A DNA stretch of 64,000 bases from Flavobacterium sp. N502536. Lineage in GTDB: Bacteria; Bacteroidota; Bacteroidia; Flavobacteriales; Flavobacteriaceae. Location of the stretch: contig NZ_CP110011.1 in NCBI RefSeq assembly GCF_025947345.1, forward strand, positions 2,108,001 to 2,172,000. Reading direction: 5' to 3'. Numbering within the stretch: position 1 is the first letter of the stretch; every line of letters begins with the position of its first letter. This document shows positions 49,443-58,482 of this stretch, in pieces. Below the pieces are notes generated by a model that saw nothing but the letters and a program-made list of their open reading frames with translations, ran no database searches and was not told where the DNA came from. Made by a program: the position numbers and the translations under genes.

Positions 49443-50939
49443 TTAAAGGTGATTCGTTTTGTTTTTATTATCGATGTAAATCATTCCAATGACAAAGCAG
49501 ACAGAGGCAATGATAATAGGATACCAGAGTCCGTCAAGATAAAAATCCGGTTTACCGGCCTCCTTAGCGTGTGTGACAAAATAAGTTGAAATGGCAGGCA
49601 GTAAGCCCCCAAAAATTCCATTTCCTACGTGATAAGGCAGCGACATCGAAGTATATCTGATTTTAGTGGGAAACATTTCTACCAAAAAGGCTGCAATTGG
49701 GCCATACACCATTGTAACAAATAAAACCTGGATGAAAACGAGAAAAATTAAAGTCCATTTGTCATCAGAATTAATGGTAACCGTGGTGTTGATTTGAGCT
49801 TCTTTTTTGTTGGTAAAATGAGACTTCTTTTCCAGCGAGGTAGTACCGTCGCTATATTCTTTAGAAGTCGTGTAAATCGAGTCTTTACTTTTTGTTATTT
49901 CAATCGATTGCGTGGTTTTGGAAATGAGTTCGGTTTTGTGGCTCAGATCAGTAGTACTGTACATCGTTTTATAGATCGGTCTGTAAAATAAAATGGCAAG
50001 CAGCATTCCGCCCATCATAATATGTTTTCTTCCAATTTTATCGCTCAGCCATCCGAAAAATATAAAAAACGGAGTTCCAAGTAATAAGGCAATTCCCAAT
50101 AACTCATCAACCTGAGAAGAGTCAACGTTCATTACCGTTTTCATAAAGCTCATCGCATAAAACTGTCCGGTATACCAAACGACTCCCTGTCCCATGGTAG
50201 CGCCAAACAAAGCGAGTAAAACAAACTTCAGATTGTATCGGTTTCCAAAACTTTCTTTCAACGGATTGGTGCTTGTTGTTCCTTCTTTTTTGGCTTTGGC
50301 AAACACAGGAGATTCGTCCATATTTTTACGAATCAAATACGAAATTCCTACCATTACAATAGAAACCCAAAACGGAACACGCCATCCCCACGAATCAAAA
50401 TCTTCGGGCGAAAGAATGTTTTTTGTAGCTAATATTACCATTAATGAAATAAACAAACCAACGGTCGCTGTCGTTTGAATCCAGGAAGTCCAATATCCTT
50501 TTTGATTAGCAGGAGCGTGTTCTGCAACATAAGTAGCCGCTCCGCCATATTCTCCTCCAAGAGCGAGGCCTTGCAGTAAACGAAGGATTAAAACCAACAG
50601 AGGAGCCAGAAAGCCAATAGTATCATAATCCGGAATACAGCCTATTAAAAAAGTAGAACCACCCATTAATAACAAAGTAGCCATAAAAGTATATTTACGC
50701 CCAATGATGTCGCCAAGTCTTCCAAAAAACAAGGCCCCAAAAGGACGTACAACAAATCCGGCTGCAAAAGTGGCCAAAGTCGACAGAAATGCAGCAGTAG
50801 GATTGTCACCAGGAAAAAACTTGGTTGAAATTACGACTGCTAAACTTCCGAAAATATAGAAATCATACCATTCGATCATGGTTCCCATTGACGATGCCGA
50901 AATCACTTTCCAGATACCCCTTGTAGAAGTGTTGCTCAT
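49443..50939 (-). CDS. MFS transporter, metabolite:H+ symporter (ProP-like)
   Basis: A 498-residue inner-membrane protein with 12 helices. M-I-E-W-Y-D-F-Y-I-F-G (about 18-28) and G-R-L-G-D-I-I-G-R-K-Y-T (about 76-87) are signatures of the MHS family, which carries substrates such as proline-betaine, citrate, alpha-ketoglutarate or shikimate. A hydrophilic, Ser/Thr/Lys-rich insertion of about 70 residues (roughly 325-395) after helix 8 is unusual for the family. The small membrane protein gene follows 10 bases later. Confidence 0.87.
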   Translation of the reverse strand: MSNTSTRGIWKVISASSMGTMIEWYDFYIFGSLAVVISTKFFPGDNPTAAFLSTLATFAAGFVVRPFGALFFGRLGDIIGRKYTFMATLLLMGGSTFLIGCIPDYDTIGFLAPLLVLILRLLQGLALGGEYGGAATYVAEHAPANQKGYWTSWIQTTATVGLFISLMVILATKNILSPEDFDSWGWRVPFWVSIVMVGISYLIRKNMDESPVFAKAKKEGTTSTNPLKESFGNRYNLKFVLLALFGATMGQGVVWYTGQFYAMSFMKTVMNVDSSQVDELLGIALLLGTPFFIFFGWLSDKIGRKHIMMGGMLLAILFYRPIYKTMYSTTDLSHKTELISKTTQSIEITKSKDSIYTTSKEYSDGTTSLEKKSHFTNKKEAQINTTVTINSDDKWTLIFLVFIQVLFVTMVYGPIAAFLVEMFPTKIRYTSMSLPYHVGNGIFGGLLPAISTYFVTHAKEAGKPDFYLDGLWYPIIIASVCFVIGMIYIDNKNKTNHL

Positions 50940-51103
50940 AAACAGACTTTAATAGAATTTGTGTACTTGATAAAGAATAAAACTTTAAATTATAGTTTTG
51001 CGAATATAGAAGATATTTTTTTATTTATTTAATACTTTTTTAACGAAAAATAAGCAGGAAGATAATTACGGTTTTTTAATCCTACTAATTGCGTTAAAAT
51101 TAA

Positions 51104-51302
51104 AAAAGAAAGAAGCGTAAAATCTCTGAATCGGCTGTAAAATTGGGAGGTTTAGCAAAAGATAGTGTAACCGGGAAAAAAAATATTAGCAGCGATTGCA
51201 GCTGTTAAAAGCGACAGATTGTTAAAACAGTTTGTGCTTTGCAATAAGGTTCCAGAAAATTGGGGAGTGGGTACCGATCTAAATCAGCAAGAAAAGGATT
51301 AA
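51104..51302 (+). pseudogene. Decayed gene remnant next to tRNA-Phe
   Basis: Two overlapping frames read as continuous protein if one base is lost in an A8 run (51176-51183). Frame one gives K-I-S-E-S-A-V-K-L-G-G-L-A-K-D-S-V-T-G-K and frame two continues I-L-A-A-I-A-A-V-K-S-D-R-L-L-K, then F-V-L-C-N-K-V-P-E-N-W-G-V-G-T-D-L, ending at TAA 51300-51302. Amino-acid content looks protein-like, but no start codon is in place and I recognise no family. It lies directly at the 3' flank of a tRNA gene, a common landing site for integrated elements. Confidence 0.4.
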
Positions 51303-51304
51303 AA

Positions 51305-51334
51305 ACAGAAAACCCGAATATTGCTATTCGGGTT
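51305..51334 (-). terminator. Terminator of tRNA-Phe
   Basis: Perfect 10-bp stem AACCCGAATA (51311-51320) / TATTCGGGTT (51325-51334), loop TTGC; on the minus strand a T-rich tract follows. It lies 4 bases after the tRNA 3' end. Confidence 0.85.
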
Positions 51335-51338
51335 GTTG

Positions 51339-51411
51339 TGGTACCTCCAGGGATCGAACCAGGGACACATGGATTTTCAGTCCATTGCTCTACCATCTGA
51401 GCTAAGGTACC
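51339..51411 (-). tRNA. tRNA-Phe (anticodon GAA)
   Basis: A 73-base cloverleaf: acceptor GGTACCT/AGGTACC with discriminator A; D-arm AGCTCAGATGGTAGAGC; anticodon stem ATGGA/TCCAT with loop CTGAAAA (anticodon GAA at 51376-51378); T-arm with GGTTCGATCC. The CCA end is not encoded. It transfers phenylalanine to UUU/UUC codons. Confidence 0.97.
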
Positions 51412-51432
51412 GTGCTGTGCACATTGCGGGTG

Positions 51433-51462
51433 CAAAGATAGAATCATTTTTCGTTTATCCAA
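51433..51462 (-). promoter_or_regulatory. Promoter of tRNA-Phe
   Basis: On the minus strand TTG (51460-51462), 19-base spacer, TATCTTTG (51433-51440): an exact match to the Bacteroidota consensus, 21 bases before the tRNA 5' end. Confidence 0.8.
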
Positions 51463-51515
51463 AATATTTTTTTAAAAAAATCAATTCGTATCTTCGCAGG
51501 GCTAAAAAAACAAAA

Positions 51516-52250
51516 ATGATTTTAACGGTTGACGTCGGAAATACCAGAATTAAAGCTGCTGTATTTGAGGGAGGTAGTGTTCTTGAAAATTTTATTTTTG
51601 AGAAAAATGAGCTTGAAAAAAAAATTAAAAAAATTTTAGAAAAATATCAAAAATGCTCTGATTTGGTTGTGGCATCGGTCGGAAATATCGAAAAACAATC
51701 TTTTTTGACTTTCGAAAAACAGTTAAACGTTCATTTTTTAACTCATGAGGATGTTTTTCCCTTCACCAATAAATATGCGACTCCAAAAACATTAGGAATA
51801 GACCGCATGGTTTTGGCTGCCGGGGCTACTTTAAAGTTTCCCGGACAAAACAGATTGGTCATTGATGCCGGAACCTGTATTACCTACGATTTTATCGACG
51901 AAAAGGATAATTATTTGGGAGGAGCGATTTCTCCGGGGCTGAGATTACGGTACGAATCTTTGCACAACTATACGGCCAGACTGCCTTTGCTCACTTTGGA
52001 GTCGCCGGATTCGATTATCGGAGATTCCACAAAGCAGGCGATTCATTCCGGAGTAGTCAATGGTTTCGTCTATGAGATTGATGGTTTTATCGATGAATAT
52101 CGCGCAAACTTTTCAAATTTTATAATAATTTTAACGGGAGGTGATGCAGATTTTTTGGCTAAACGATTAAAAAATACCATATTTGCCAATTCAAATTTCC
52201 TTTTGGAGAGTTTGAACCAAACATTTCAATATAAAATCGACAATGATTAA
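51516..52250 (+). CDS. coaX: Type III pantothenate kinase
   Basis: A 244-residue enzyme making 4'-phosphopantothenate, the first step of coenzyme A synthesis. The ASKHA-fold phosphate loop D-V-G-N-T-R-I-K is at residues 5-12, T-L-G-I-D-R near 90, and I-D-A-G-T-C-I-T-Y-D near 117-126, the type III hallmarks. The start is at 51516; a longer frame to 51321 runs through the tRNA gene. The stop overlaps the start of the next gene by 8 bases. Confidence 0.94.
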   Translation: MILTVDVGNTRIKAAVFEGGSVLENFIFEKNELEKKIKKILEKYQKCSDLVVASVGNIEKQSFLTFEKQLNVHFLTHEDVFPFTNKYATPKTLGIDRMVLAAGATLKFPGQNRLVIDAGTCITYDFIDEKDNYLGGAISPGLRLRYESLHNYTARLPLLTLESPDSIIGDSTKQAIHSGVVNGFVYEIDGFIDEYRANFSNFIIILTGGDADFLAKRLKNTIFANSNFLLESLNQTFQYKIDND

Positions 52251-53475
52251 AAAAATTATAGTAAGCGCTTGTTTGCTTATCTCGTTCGTTTCATTCGCTC
52301 AACAAGGTACTGCGTCGCCTTATTCCTTTTTCGGAATTGGTGATGTAAGATTTAAAGGAACTCTTGAAAACAGATCTATGTCCGGAGTTGCAGTGGAACA
52401 GGATAGTATTCACCTGAATATTGAAAATCCTGCAAGTTATGCGAGTTTAAAGTTTACAACTTTTACAGTTGGAGGATCTTTCGGTACGTCAAATTTGAAA
52501 ACCAGTGAAAAATCTGAAAAAGCACAAAGAGCTACTTTTGATTATTTGGCATTGGGAATCCCGATGGGAAAATTTGGTGCGGCCTTCGGTTTAGTCCCGG
52601 TAACTTCTGTTGGATATAAAATTCAAAACGACCTTACGGGTACTGAAGGAGCAACAAGTAATCAGCTTGAAGGAAAAGGTGGTGTTAATAAAGTATTCCT
52701 TGGTTTAGGATATAAAATCAGAAAGAACTGGAATATTGGAGCTGATGCACAATACAATTTTGGAAAAATTACAACTACAAGTTTAGAACTGGTAACTGGT
52801 GTTCAAAATGCTACCAGAGAAACAAATGCTTCTGAGTTGTCTGGTATTAGTTTTAATATTGGTACCATGTATCAAACAAAGATTGATAAAAAACTAAGCT
52901 TGTTCACCAGTTTGAACTATACTTTTGGGAGTACTTTAAATTCAAGCAGCACAAGAGTCATTCAGGTAGATGGTGATCCGGATCCTGTTACCGTTCCTGC
53001 ACATGAAGACAAGTTGAAACTGCCAAGTAAAATAACCTTTGGGGCAGGTATCGGAGAAGCCAGAAAATGGTTGGTAGGTACAACCGTTTCTTTTCAGGGT
53101 GACGGACAACTGGCAAATTATTACAACACCAGAGACAATGTGCGTTATGAGAAATATCAAAAATATGCAATTGGGGGGTACTATATTCCTAACTACGCAT
53201 CTTTTACAAGCTATTTAAGCAGAATGACGTATAGAGCCGGATTGAAATACGAAAAAATTGGTTTGGTGGTAAACAATCAGGAAATCAATGATTTGGGTAT
53301 GACTTTGGGAGCTGGAATTCCGCTTAATAACGGATCTTTTTCGAATGTTAACATTGGTGTTGAGTTCGGGAAAAGAGGAACAGTATCCTCAGGGTTGGTT
53401 CAGGAGAATTATATCAACTTTAGCGTGAGTTTCTCTTTTAATGACAAATGGTTCGTGAAAAGTAAATTCAATTAA
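52243..53475 (+). CDS. Outer-membrane beta-barrel protein
   Basis: A 410-residue secreted protein: signal peptide 1-19 (F-V-S-F-A-Q-Q), then Q-G-T-A-S-P-Y-S-F-F-G-I-G-D and many alternating beta segments with G-x-G/Y patterns, e.g. F-G-A-G-I-G and N-I-G-V-E-F-G, ending F-S-V-S-F-S-F-N-D-K-W-F-V-K. This suits an OmpP1/FadL-like barrel, but the substrate is unknown. It overlaps coaX by 8 bases and precedes lptC by 52 bases, so it belongs to an envelope-related transcript. Confidence 0.75.
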   Translation: MIKKIIVSACLLISFVSFAQQGTASPYSFFGIGDVRFKGTLENRSMSGVAVEQDSIHLNIENPASYASLKFTTFTVGGSFGTSNLKTSEKSEKAQRATFDYLALGIPMGKFGAAFGLVPVTSVGYKIQNDLTGTEGATSNQLEGKGGVNKVFLGLGYKIRKNWNIGADAQYNFGKITTTSLELVTGVQNATRETNASELSGISFNIGTMYQTKIDKKLSLFTSLNYTFGSTLNSSSTRVIQVDGDPDPVTVPAHEDKLKLPSKITFGAGIGEARKWLVGTTVSFQGDGQLANYYNTRDNVRYEKYQKYAIGGYYIPNYASFTSYLSRMTYRAGLKYEKIGLVVNNQEINDLGMTLGAGIPLNNGSFSNVNIGVEFGKRGTVSSGLVQENYINFSVSFSFNDKWFVKSKFN

Positions 53476-53515
53476 GCATAAGCTCTGATATTTTTTTAAG
53501 CTCATTACAATTTAC

Positions 53516-53523
53516 TACATTTG
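53516..53523 (+). promoter_or_regulatory. -7-like element just before lptC
   Basis: TACATTTG matches TAnnTTTG but ends only 4 bases before the lptC ATG, and no TTG is at -33. It may be coincidental or may drive a leaderless mRNA. Confidence 0.25.
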
Positions 53524-53527
53524 GCAA

Positions 53528-54079
53528 ATGAATTTATCAAAGAGATATATAATAGCGGCTGTCACAGTTTTTACTGTGACACTGTTTTTTGGGTGCGAAA
53601 GTAATTTTAAAGAAGTTCAGAAAATTAACTTCTCAGAGTTCGTTCCCGGAAGTGATGCCGATAGCGTTGACATAAAATATACAGATTCCGGACGTATTAC
53701 AGGAGTTTTGAAAAGTCGTAAAATGTTGGACTATTCCAATCTTGACTTTCCGTTTACCGAATTTCCAAAAGGAATCGATGTTACCTTATACGATAAAAAT
53801 CAAAAACGTACCTTTATCAGATCTAATTATGCGGTTTCGTACAAGCCTACCGGTATAATTGATTTGCAGGGAAAAGTAAGAATCACTTCCGAAGAAGGGC
53901 AGATGCTGGAAACAGAACAGCTGTACTTCGATCAGACTAACGAGTGGTTTTATACCGAAAGAAAATTTAAACTTACCGATGCAAAAGGAGCCTCAAACGG
54001 GCAGGGGATCGATTTTAGTAAGGACTTTAAAGTGATTAATTCGCAACGTGTTAGCGGCGAAATAGAATCAAACGAATAA
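53528..54079 (+). CDS. lptC: LPS export periplasmic protein LptC
   Basis: A 183-residue protein linking the LptBFG transporter to the LPS bridge. An N-terminal helix/leader (about 7-24, ending F-F-G-C-E) precedes the beta-jellyroll: F-V-P-G-S-D-A-D-S-V, Y-D-K-N-Q-K-R-T-F-I-R-S-N-Y-A, G-K-V-R-I-T-S-E-E-G and G-Q-G-I-D-F-S-K-D-F. These match LptC of Bacteroidota, where Cys may be lipidated. Followed at 11 bases by a small membrane protein gene. Confidence 0.88.
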   Translation: MNLSKRYIIAAVTVFTVTLFFGCESNFKEVQKINFSEFVPGSDADSVDIKYTDSGRITGVLKSRKMLDYSNLDFPFTEFPKGIDVTLYDKNQKRTFIRSNYAVSYKPTGIIDLQGKVRITSEEGQMLETEQLYFDQTNEWFYTERKFKLTDAKGASNGQGIDFSKDFKVINSQRVSGEIESNE

Positions 54080-54090
54080 AAATACAAATT

Positions 54091-54285
54091 ATGGGTTATT
54101 TAAAATATACACAATACGTTTACATCCTGTTTGCCATTTATTTTATCTATGATGGTTTTACAAAGTTAAACGAAGCAAACGATACTGCCGCTTTGAGTTT
54201 TATAATTGCAGGTATGGCAGTCTTTATGTTTTTCTTCAGAAGGAAATTTGTCAAGAAATTTGACGATCGCAATAAAAAACAGTAA
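54091..54285 (+). CDS. Small two-helix membrane protein
   Basis: A 64-residue protein with two hydrophobic helices (about 8-22 and 34-48) and a basic tail (F-F-R-R-K-F-V-K-K-F-D-D-R-N-K-K). Function unknown. It sits 11 bases after lptC and 3 bases before the CNNM/CBS gene, so it is translated from the same mRNA. Confidence 0.75.
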   Translation: MGYLKYTQYVYILFAIYFIYDGFTKLNEANDTAALSFIIAGMAVFMFFFRRKFVKKFDDRNKKQ

Positions 54286-54288
54286 AAA

Positions 54289-55548
54289 ATGGAAATTGGT
54301 ATTATAATACTATGTTTAATACTGTCAGCCTTTTTTTCAGGAATGGAAATAGCTTTTATTTCCTCGAATAAGATTTATCTTGAGATCGAAAAAAAACAAG
54401 ATAATTTTGCTTCACAAATTCTAACGAAACTTACCGAAAATCCTTCAAAGTTTATCGCTGCAATGCTTATTGGTAACAATGTGGCTTTGGTTGTCTATGG
54501 ATTTTACATGGGAGATTTGATTCTGAAGTTTATCATTACCGGAGGATTTCATTTTTCAAATTTGACGAGTCTGTTGGTTCAGACGGTTGCTTCGACTTTT
54601 ATTGTTTTGATAACGGCAGAATTTTTTCCGAAAGTATTTTTTCAGATATATGCCAATTCCTTAATCAAGATTTTTGCCATTCCGGCCTATTTGTTTTACC
54701 GACTGTTTTATTATTTTTCTACTTTTTTCATCTGGATTTCAGACTTTGTGTTGCGAAAGTTTTTCAAAACAGAAGGAGATCAGATACAGTTGTATTTTAG
54801 TAAAATTGAACTGGGGAATTATATTGCAGAACAGATGAATTCTGTTGAAGATGATGCCGAAGTAGATTCGGAAATTCAGATTTTTCAAAATGCATTGGAA
54901 TTTTCAGGGGTGAAAGCCCGTGATATCATGACACCGCGTACAGAAATTGTCGATATTGATTTGTTTGACAGTGTTGCAGATCTTAAAGCATTGTTTATAG
55001 AAACAGGGTATTCCAAAATCGTAGTCAGTCAAAACTCGCTGGATGATATCGTCGGTTATGTACACTCGTTTGATTTGTTTAAAAAGCCGAAAACTATAAA
55101 ATCGGTTTTAATGACCGTTGAATTTGTTCCTGAAACCATTTTAATCAAAGATGCGCTGGATTTATTGATCAAAAAGCGAAAAAATGTAGCCGTTGTTTTG
55201 GATGAATATGGCGGAACTTCAGGGATTATCACCATAGAAGATATCGTCGAAGAGCTTTTTGGTGAGATCGAAGACGAGCACGATTTAGACGAGGAACTGA
55301 TTGAACAGGAATTGGGGGAAGGTAAGTATTTGTTTTCGACAAGATTAGATGTAGAATATCTCAATGAAACCTATAAACTAACGATTCCTGAGGAGGATTC
55401 TTACGGAACTTTGGGTGGGTTTATTGTCAATTCGACCAAAGAAATCCCTCAAAAAGGAGAGGAAATCGTGATTGGGAACTATCATTTTGTGATCGAAGAA
55501 GCTACAAATAAGAAAATTGAATTGGTCAAATTGACAATAAAAGAGTGA
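54289..55548 (+). CDS. CNNM/CBS-domain protein (hemolysin C family)
   Basis: A 419-residue membrane protein. The CNNM domain (about 1-195) has F-F-S-G-M-E-I-A-F-I-S (about 13-23) and three to four helices. A CBS pair follows (R-D-I-M-T-P-R-T-E-I-V at about 212-222, V-V-L-D-E-Y-G-G-T-S-G at about 303-313) and a C-terminal CorC/HlyC domain (G-T-L-G-G-F-I-V-N). Relatives are linked to magnesium or other ion transport. It resembles GldE in layout, but the neighbours expected of a gliding cluster are absent. Confidence 0.9.
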   Translation: MEIGIIILCLILSAFFSGMEIAFISSNKIYLEIEKKQDNFASQILTKLTENPSKFIAAMLIGNNVALVVYGFYMGDLILKFIITGGFHFSNLTSLLVQTVASTFIVLITAEFFPKVFFQIYANSLIKIFAIPAYLFYRLFYYFSTFFIWISDFVLRKFFKTEGDQIQLYFSKIELGNYIAEQMNSVEDDAEVDSEIQIFQNALEFSGVKARDIMTPRTEIVDIDLFDSVADLKALFIETGYSKIVVSQNSLDDIVGYVHSFDLFKKPKTIKSVLMTVEFVPETILIKDALDLLIKKRKNVAVVLDEYGGTSGIITIEDIVEELFGEIEDEHDLDEELIEQELGEGKYLFSTRLDVEYLNETYKLTIPEEDSYGTLGGFIVNSTKEIPQKGEEIVIGNYHFVIEEATNKKIELVKLTIKE

Positions 55549-55596
55549 TTTTTTAAATTAATAAAAAAAATTGTGTAAAATAAAACGCTAGTTGTA

Positions 55597-55625
55597 TTGT
55601 TATTAACTAGATAATTGTATTTTCG
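55597..55625 (+). promoter_or_regulatory. Promoter of the PpiD-like gene
   Basis: TTG (55597-55599), 18-base spacer, TATTTTCG (55618-55625), one mismatch to TAnnTTTG, 31 bases before the ATG at 55657. Confidence 0.55.
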
Positions 55626-55656
55626 CAAACTGAATATAAAATTAACGATAATAAAA

Positions 55657-57756
55657 ATGGCAGTTTTAGCAAAAATTAGACAGCGTTCCGCTTTATTGAT
55701 AGGAGTTATTGCACTTGCATTATTTGCATTTATAATACAAGATCTATTCACAAGAGGAACATTTGGTCAAAGTTCAAAAGATGTGGGAAGCATCGATGGA
55801 AAAGATATTTCATTTGAAGACTTTAGAGTTAAAGTTAGTAATGTTGAAAAAAGTGGTCAAGGAATTACTTCCACTGAAGCTGCAAACAGAGTTTGGGACC
55901 AAGAGGTTTCAATCGCATTATTATCAGCACAGTTTGATAAATTAGGATTAAGAGTAGGTGAAAAACACTTACTTGAAGTTTTAAAAGCAGATCCGAATAT
56001 TGGTAAAAACCCAATGTTTTTAAATGCAGCTGGTATTTTTGATGTAGCTAAATTTAAAGAATACTTTAAAACAAATCCTGAAGCAGCACAATTCATTTCT
56101 CAAAAAGAAAAAGATGCTGAACTAAATGCTAAATTCCAAATCTACAATACATTAGTAAAAGCAGGACTTTACACTACAGTTAGCGAAGGAAAATTAAAGT
56201 ATGAAATGGAAGCAAACAAAGTGAACTTTGCTTACGCTGCTGCTTTATATTCTTCAATTAAAGATAGTGAAGTAAAAATTTCTGATTCAGAAATCGTAGA
56301 CTATATGAAGAAAAACGAGAAGAAATTCAAAGCGGATGCGACTCGTGAAATTCAATACGTTTTAGTAGAAGATAAAGCTTCAAAAGAAGACGAAGCTGAA
56401 ATTAAAGCTAAAATCACTGCGTTATTAAACGGAAGAGTAGAGTACAATGCTAAAACAGGTAAAAACGATACTTTGCCAGGTTTTAAAAATGCTACTAACA
56501 TTGCTGAATTTGTAAACTCAAACTCTGATGTTCCTTACGATTCAACTTATGTACCTAAAAATGCTTTACCAGCAGTAGATGCTGATAAATTATTCAGCTT
56601 ACCAGCTGGAGCAATTTACGGACCATATGTTTTCGGAAGATACTATGCTATTTCTAAATCTTTAGGATTTAAAGCAGGAGTAAATGCAAAAGCAAGCCAT
56701 ATCTTAATCGGATACGAAGGATCTCAAACTCCAAACGCAAAAGAAAAAAGAACAAAAGAAGAGGCTAAAGCTAAAGCAGAAGAAATTCTTGCTCAGGTTC
56801 AGGCAAACCCTGATAGTTTCATGATGTTGGCTTTCACAAGTTCAGATGATTCATCTGCACAACAAGGTGGAGACTTAGGATATTTTGGTCCAAACCAAAT
56901 GGTGAAACCATTCAATGATTTTGTATTCAGTAACGGAATTGGTAAAGTTGGTTTAGTAGAAACTCCTTTCGGATTTCACATTATCAAAATTACAGACAAA
57001 CAAGACGGAATTCGTTTAGCTACTATCGCTCAAAAAATTGAGCCATCTGAAGCTACTTCTGATAAAGTATTTACATTGGCAACTAAATTTGAAATGGATG
57101 CTGCCGATAAAGATTTCAATGCTACAGCAAAACAATTAGGATTAAAAGTTGCTGCTCCTGTAACAGCTAAAGCTATGGATGAAGCGTTTGGTCCGTTAGG
57201 AAACCAACGTAACATCATCAGATGGGCATTTGACAAAGAAACGAATACTGGAGATGTTAAGCGTTTTGAATTGGCTAATATCGGTCACGTAATTGCACAA
57301 TACAAAAGCGAAAACAAATCAGGTTTAGTATCTGTAACATTGGCAAGACCTTATGTTGAGTCAATCTTGAAAAACAAGAAAAAAGCAGAACTTTTAAAAG
57401 CTAAAATGACAGGTTCATCACTAGAAGCAGTTGCTAAAAGTGCTGGTGTAGCTGTTCAGCAAGCGGCTAATGTTACTATGGACAATCCGGTATTACCTGG
57501 AGGAGTAGGACAAGAGCCAAAAGTAGTGGGTAATGCATTCGCATTAGCTGCAAACAAAATTTCAGCTCCAATTGAAGGTAACACAGGTGTATATGTAGTG
57601 AAAAACATCAGTACAGTTAAAGCTCCTGCAGCGGCTAACCATGCAGAGTATGTTGCTAAAGTGAAAGCACAAAGCGCATCTGATGCAAGCAGAATTTTAC
57701 CAGCGTTGAAAAACAATGCTAAAATTGAAGACAATAGATTACAGTTTAACTACTAG
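55657..57756 (+). CDS. PpiD-like periplasmic peptidyl-prolyl isomerase
   Basis: A 699-residue inner-membrane-anchored foldase. One N-terminal helix (about 12-30) is followed by a SurA-N-type domain, then a parvulin domain with A-S-H-I-L-I-G (about 347-353) and G-G-D-L-G-Y-F-G-P-N-Q-M-V-K-P-F (about 406-421), then a second, more diverged segment (about 455-690). It would help fold outer-membrane and secreted proteins. A strong terminator follows. The ATG at 55657 is preferred; the frame extends to 55615 across the promoter. Confidence 0.92.
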   Translation: MAVLAKIRQRSALLIGVIALALFAFIIQDLFTRGTFGQSSKDVGSIDGKDISFEDFRVKVSNVEKSGQGITSTEAANRVWDQEVSIALLSAQFDKLGLRVGEKHLLEVLKADPNIGKNPMFLNAAGIFDVAKFKEYFKTNPEAAQFISQKEKDAELNAKFQIYNTLVKAGLYTTVSEGKLKYEMEANKVNFAYAAALYSSIKDSEVKISDSEIVDYMKKNEKKFKADATREIQYVLVEDKASKEDEAEIKAKITALLNGRVEYNAKTGKNDTLPGFKNATNIAEFVNSNSDVPYDSTYVPKNALPAVDADKLFSLPAGAIYGPYVFGRYYAISKSLGFKAGVNAKASHILIGYEGSQTPNAKEKRTKEEAKAKAEEILAQVQANPDSFMMLAFTSSDDSSAQQGGDLGYFGPNQMVKPFNDFVFSNGIGKVGLVETPFGFHIIKITDKQDGIRLATIAQKIEPSEATSDKVFTLATKFEMDAADKDFNATAKQLGLKVAAPVTAKAMDEAFGPLGNQRNIIRWAFDKETNTGDVKRFELANIGHVIAQYKSENKSGLVSVTLARPYVESILKNKKKAELLKAKMTGSSLEAVAKSAGVAVQQAANVTMDNPVLPGGVGQEPKVVGNAFALAANKISAPIEGNTGVYVVKNISTVKAPAAANHAEYVAKVKAQSASDASRILPALKNNAKIEDNRLQFNY

Positions 57757-57785
57757 GTTTTAGAAGTAGTTAAAGTTTTAAATAT

Positions 57786-57828
57786 AAAAAACCGAAACGT
57801 TCTGATACAGAATGTTTCGGTTTTTTTT
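57786..57828 (+). terminator. Terminator of the PpiD-like gene
   Basis: Stem AAAAACCGAAACGTTCTG (57786-57803) with its complement 57808-57825 (one G-T pair), 4-base loop, T-run after it. Confidence 0.88.
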
Positions 57829-58009
57829 GTGGTTTATCGAAACGGCTCAGATCGTTTTGGCGGTGCGTTTTTAAGATTTTTGTACGGATTTTTGGTTAAA
57901 AATTTGTGACATTCAGAATATTATAGTTAATTTGTTGAAATTCTGTTTTAAATTAAGAGTTACAAAAGAACCATGAGCAAATACCGTAATAATCTAGCAT
58001 TCAAATTTT

Positions 58010-58441
58010 ATGTTTAAGCTGTTGAGAAGAAAGCCAAGAGTGTATTCTAAAATAGAGAATCATATTTTTGGAATAATAACAGAGCTTTTAAAATTGAGCA
58101 GCACCGAAATCAATGGTGATGAATTAGGAGGGAAGTATTACTTAAGTAACGAAGAACAGCATTTTAAAGTAACCATATTGGGCAACGACTATGTAATCAG
58201 GCTTACCAATACCCGGGATTCTGTTGCTGAAAAATACGATAAAGCTTTTGTGGAGGATGTTTTGAAAGCTGTAAAAGAAGAAAAACACCGCCGAATGGAA
58301 GAAGTCTATGATTCTATAACCAATAATATAGAAAAAATGGCAGAACGTTTGCACAACACACTCAGGGAATCTAATGAACTCGAGACTCAAAAGGTTCGAA
58401 GACTCGAAACGAACGATCTGGAAAGTAAAAAGGTAAACTAG
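58010..58441 (+). CDS. Hypothetical protein
   Basis: A 143-residue charged protein without signal peptide or membrane helix. After a beta-rich start (F-G-I-I-T-E-L-L-K, Y-Y-L-S-N-E-E-Q-H-F-K-V-T-I) it becomes helical and highly charged from residue 85 (A-V-K-E-E-K-H-R-R-M-E-E), possibly a coiled coil. No family recognised. It stands alone between the PpiD-like terminator and the convergent GYDIA kinase gene. Confidence 0.6.
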   Translation: MFKLLRRKPRVYSKIENHIFGIITELLKLSSTEINGDELGGKYYLSNEEQHFKVTILGNDYVIRLTNTRDSVAEKYDKAFVEDVLKAVKEEKHRRMEEVYDSITNNIEKMAERLHNTLRESNELETQKVRRLETNDLESKKVN

Positions 58442-58482
58442 CGTCTCGTTTCTGTTGTTTGAGACCGGTTGACGCTTAAGCC

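Noticed and set aside
51265..51275. Attachment-site direct repeat of the tRNA end
   Set aside because: Only the six bases GGTACC are shared with the tRNA acceptor end, too short to claim an att site.
51321..51515. Longer coaX start
   Set aside because: The extension reads through the tRNA-Phe gene and its promoter; family members start at M-I-L-T-V-D.
54289..55548. GldE gliding-motility protein
   Set aside because: The domain layout is similar, but all CNNM/CBS proteins share it, and no other gliding gene is adjacent.
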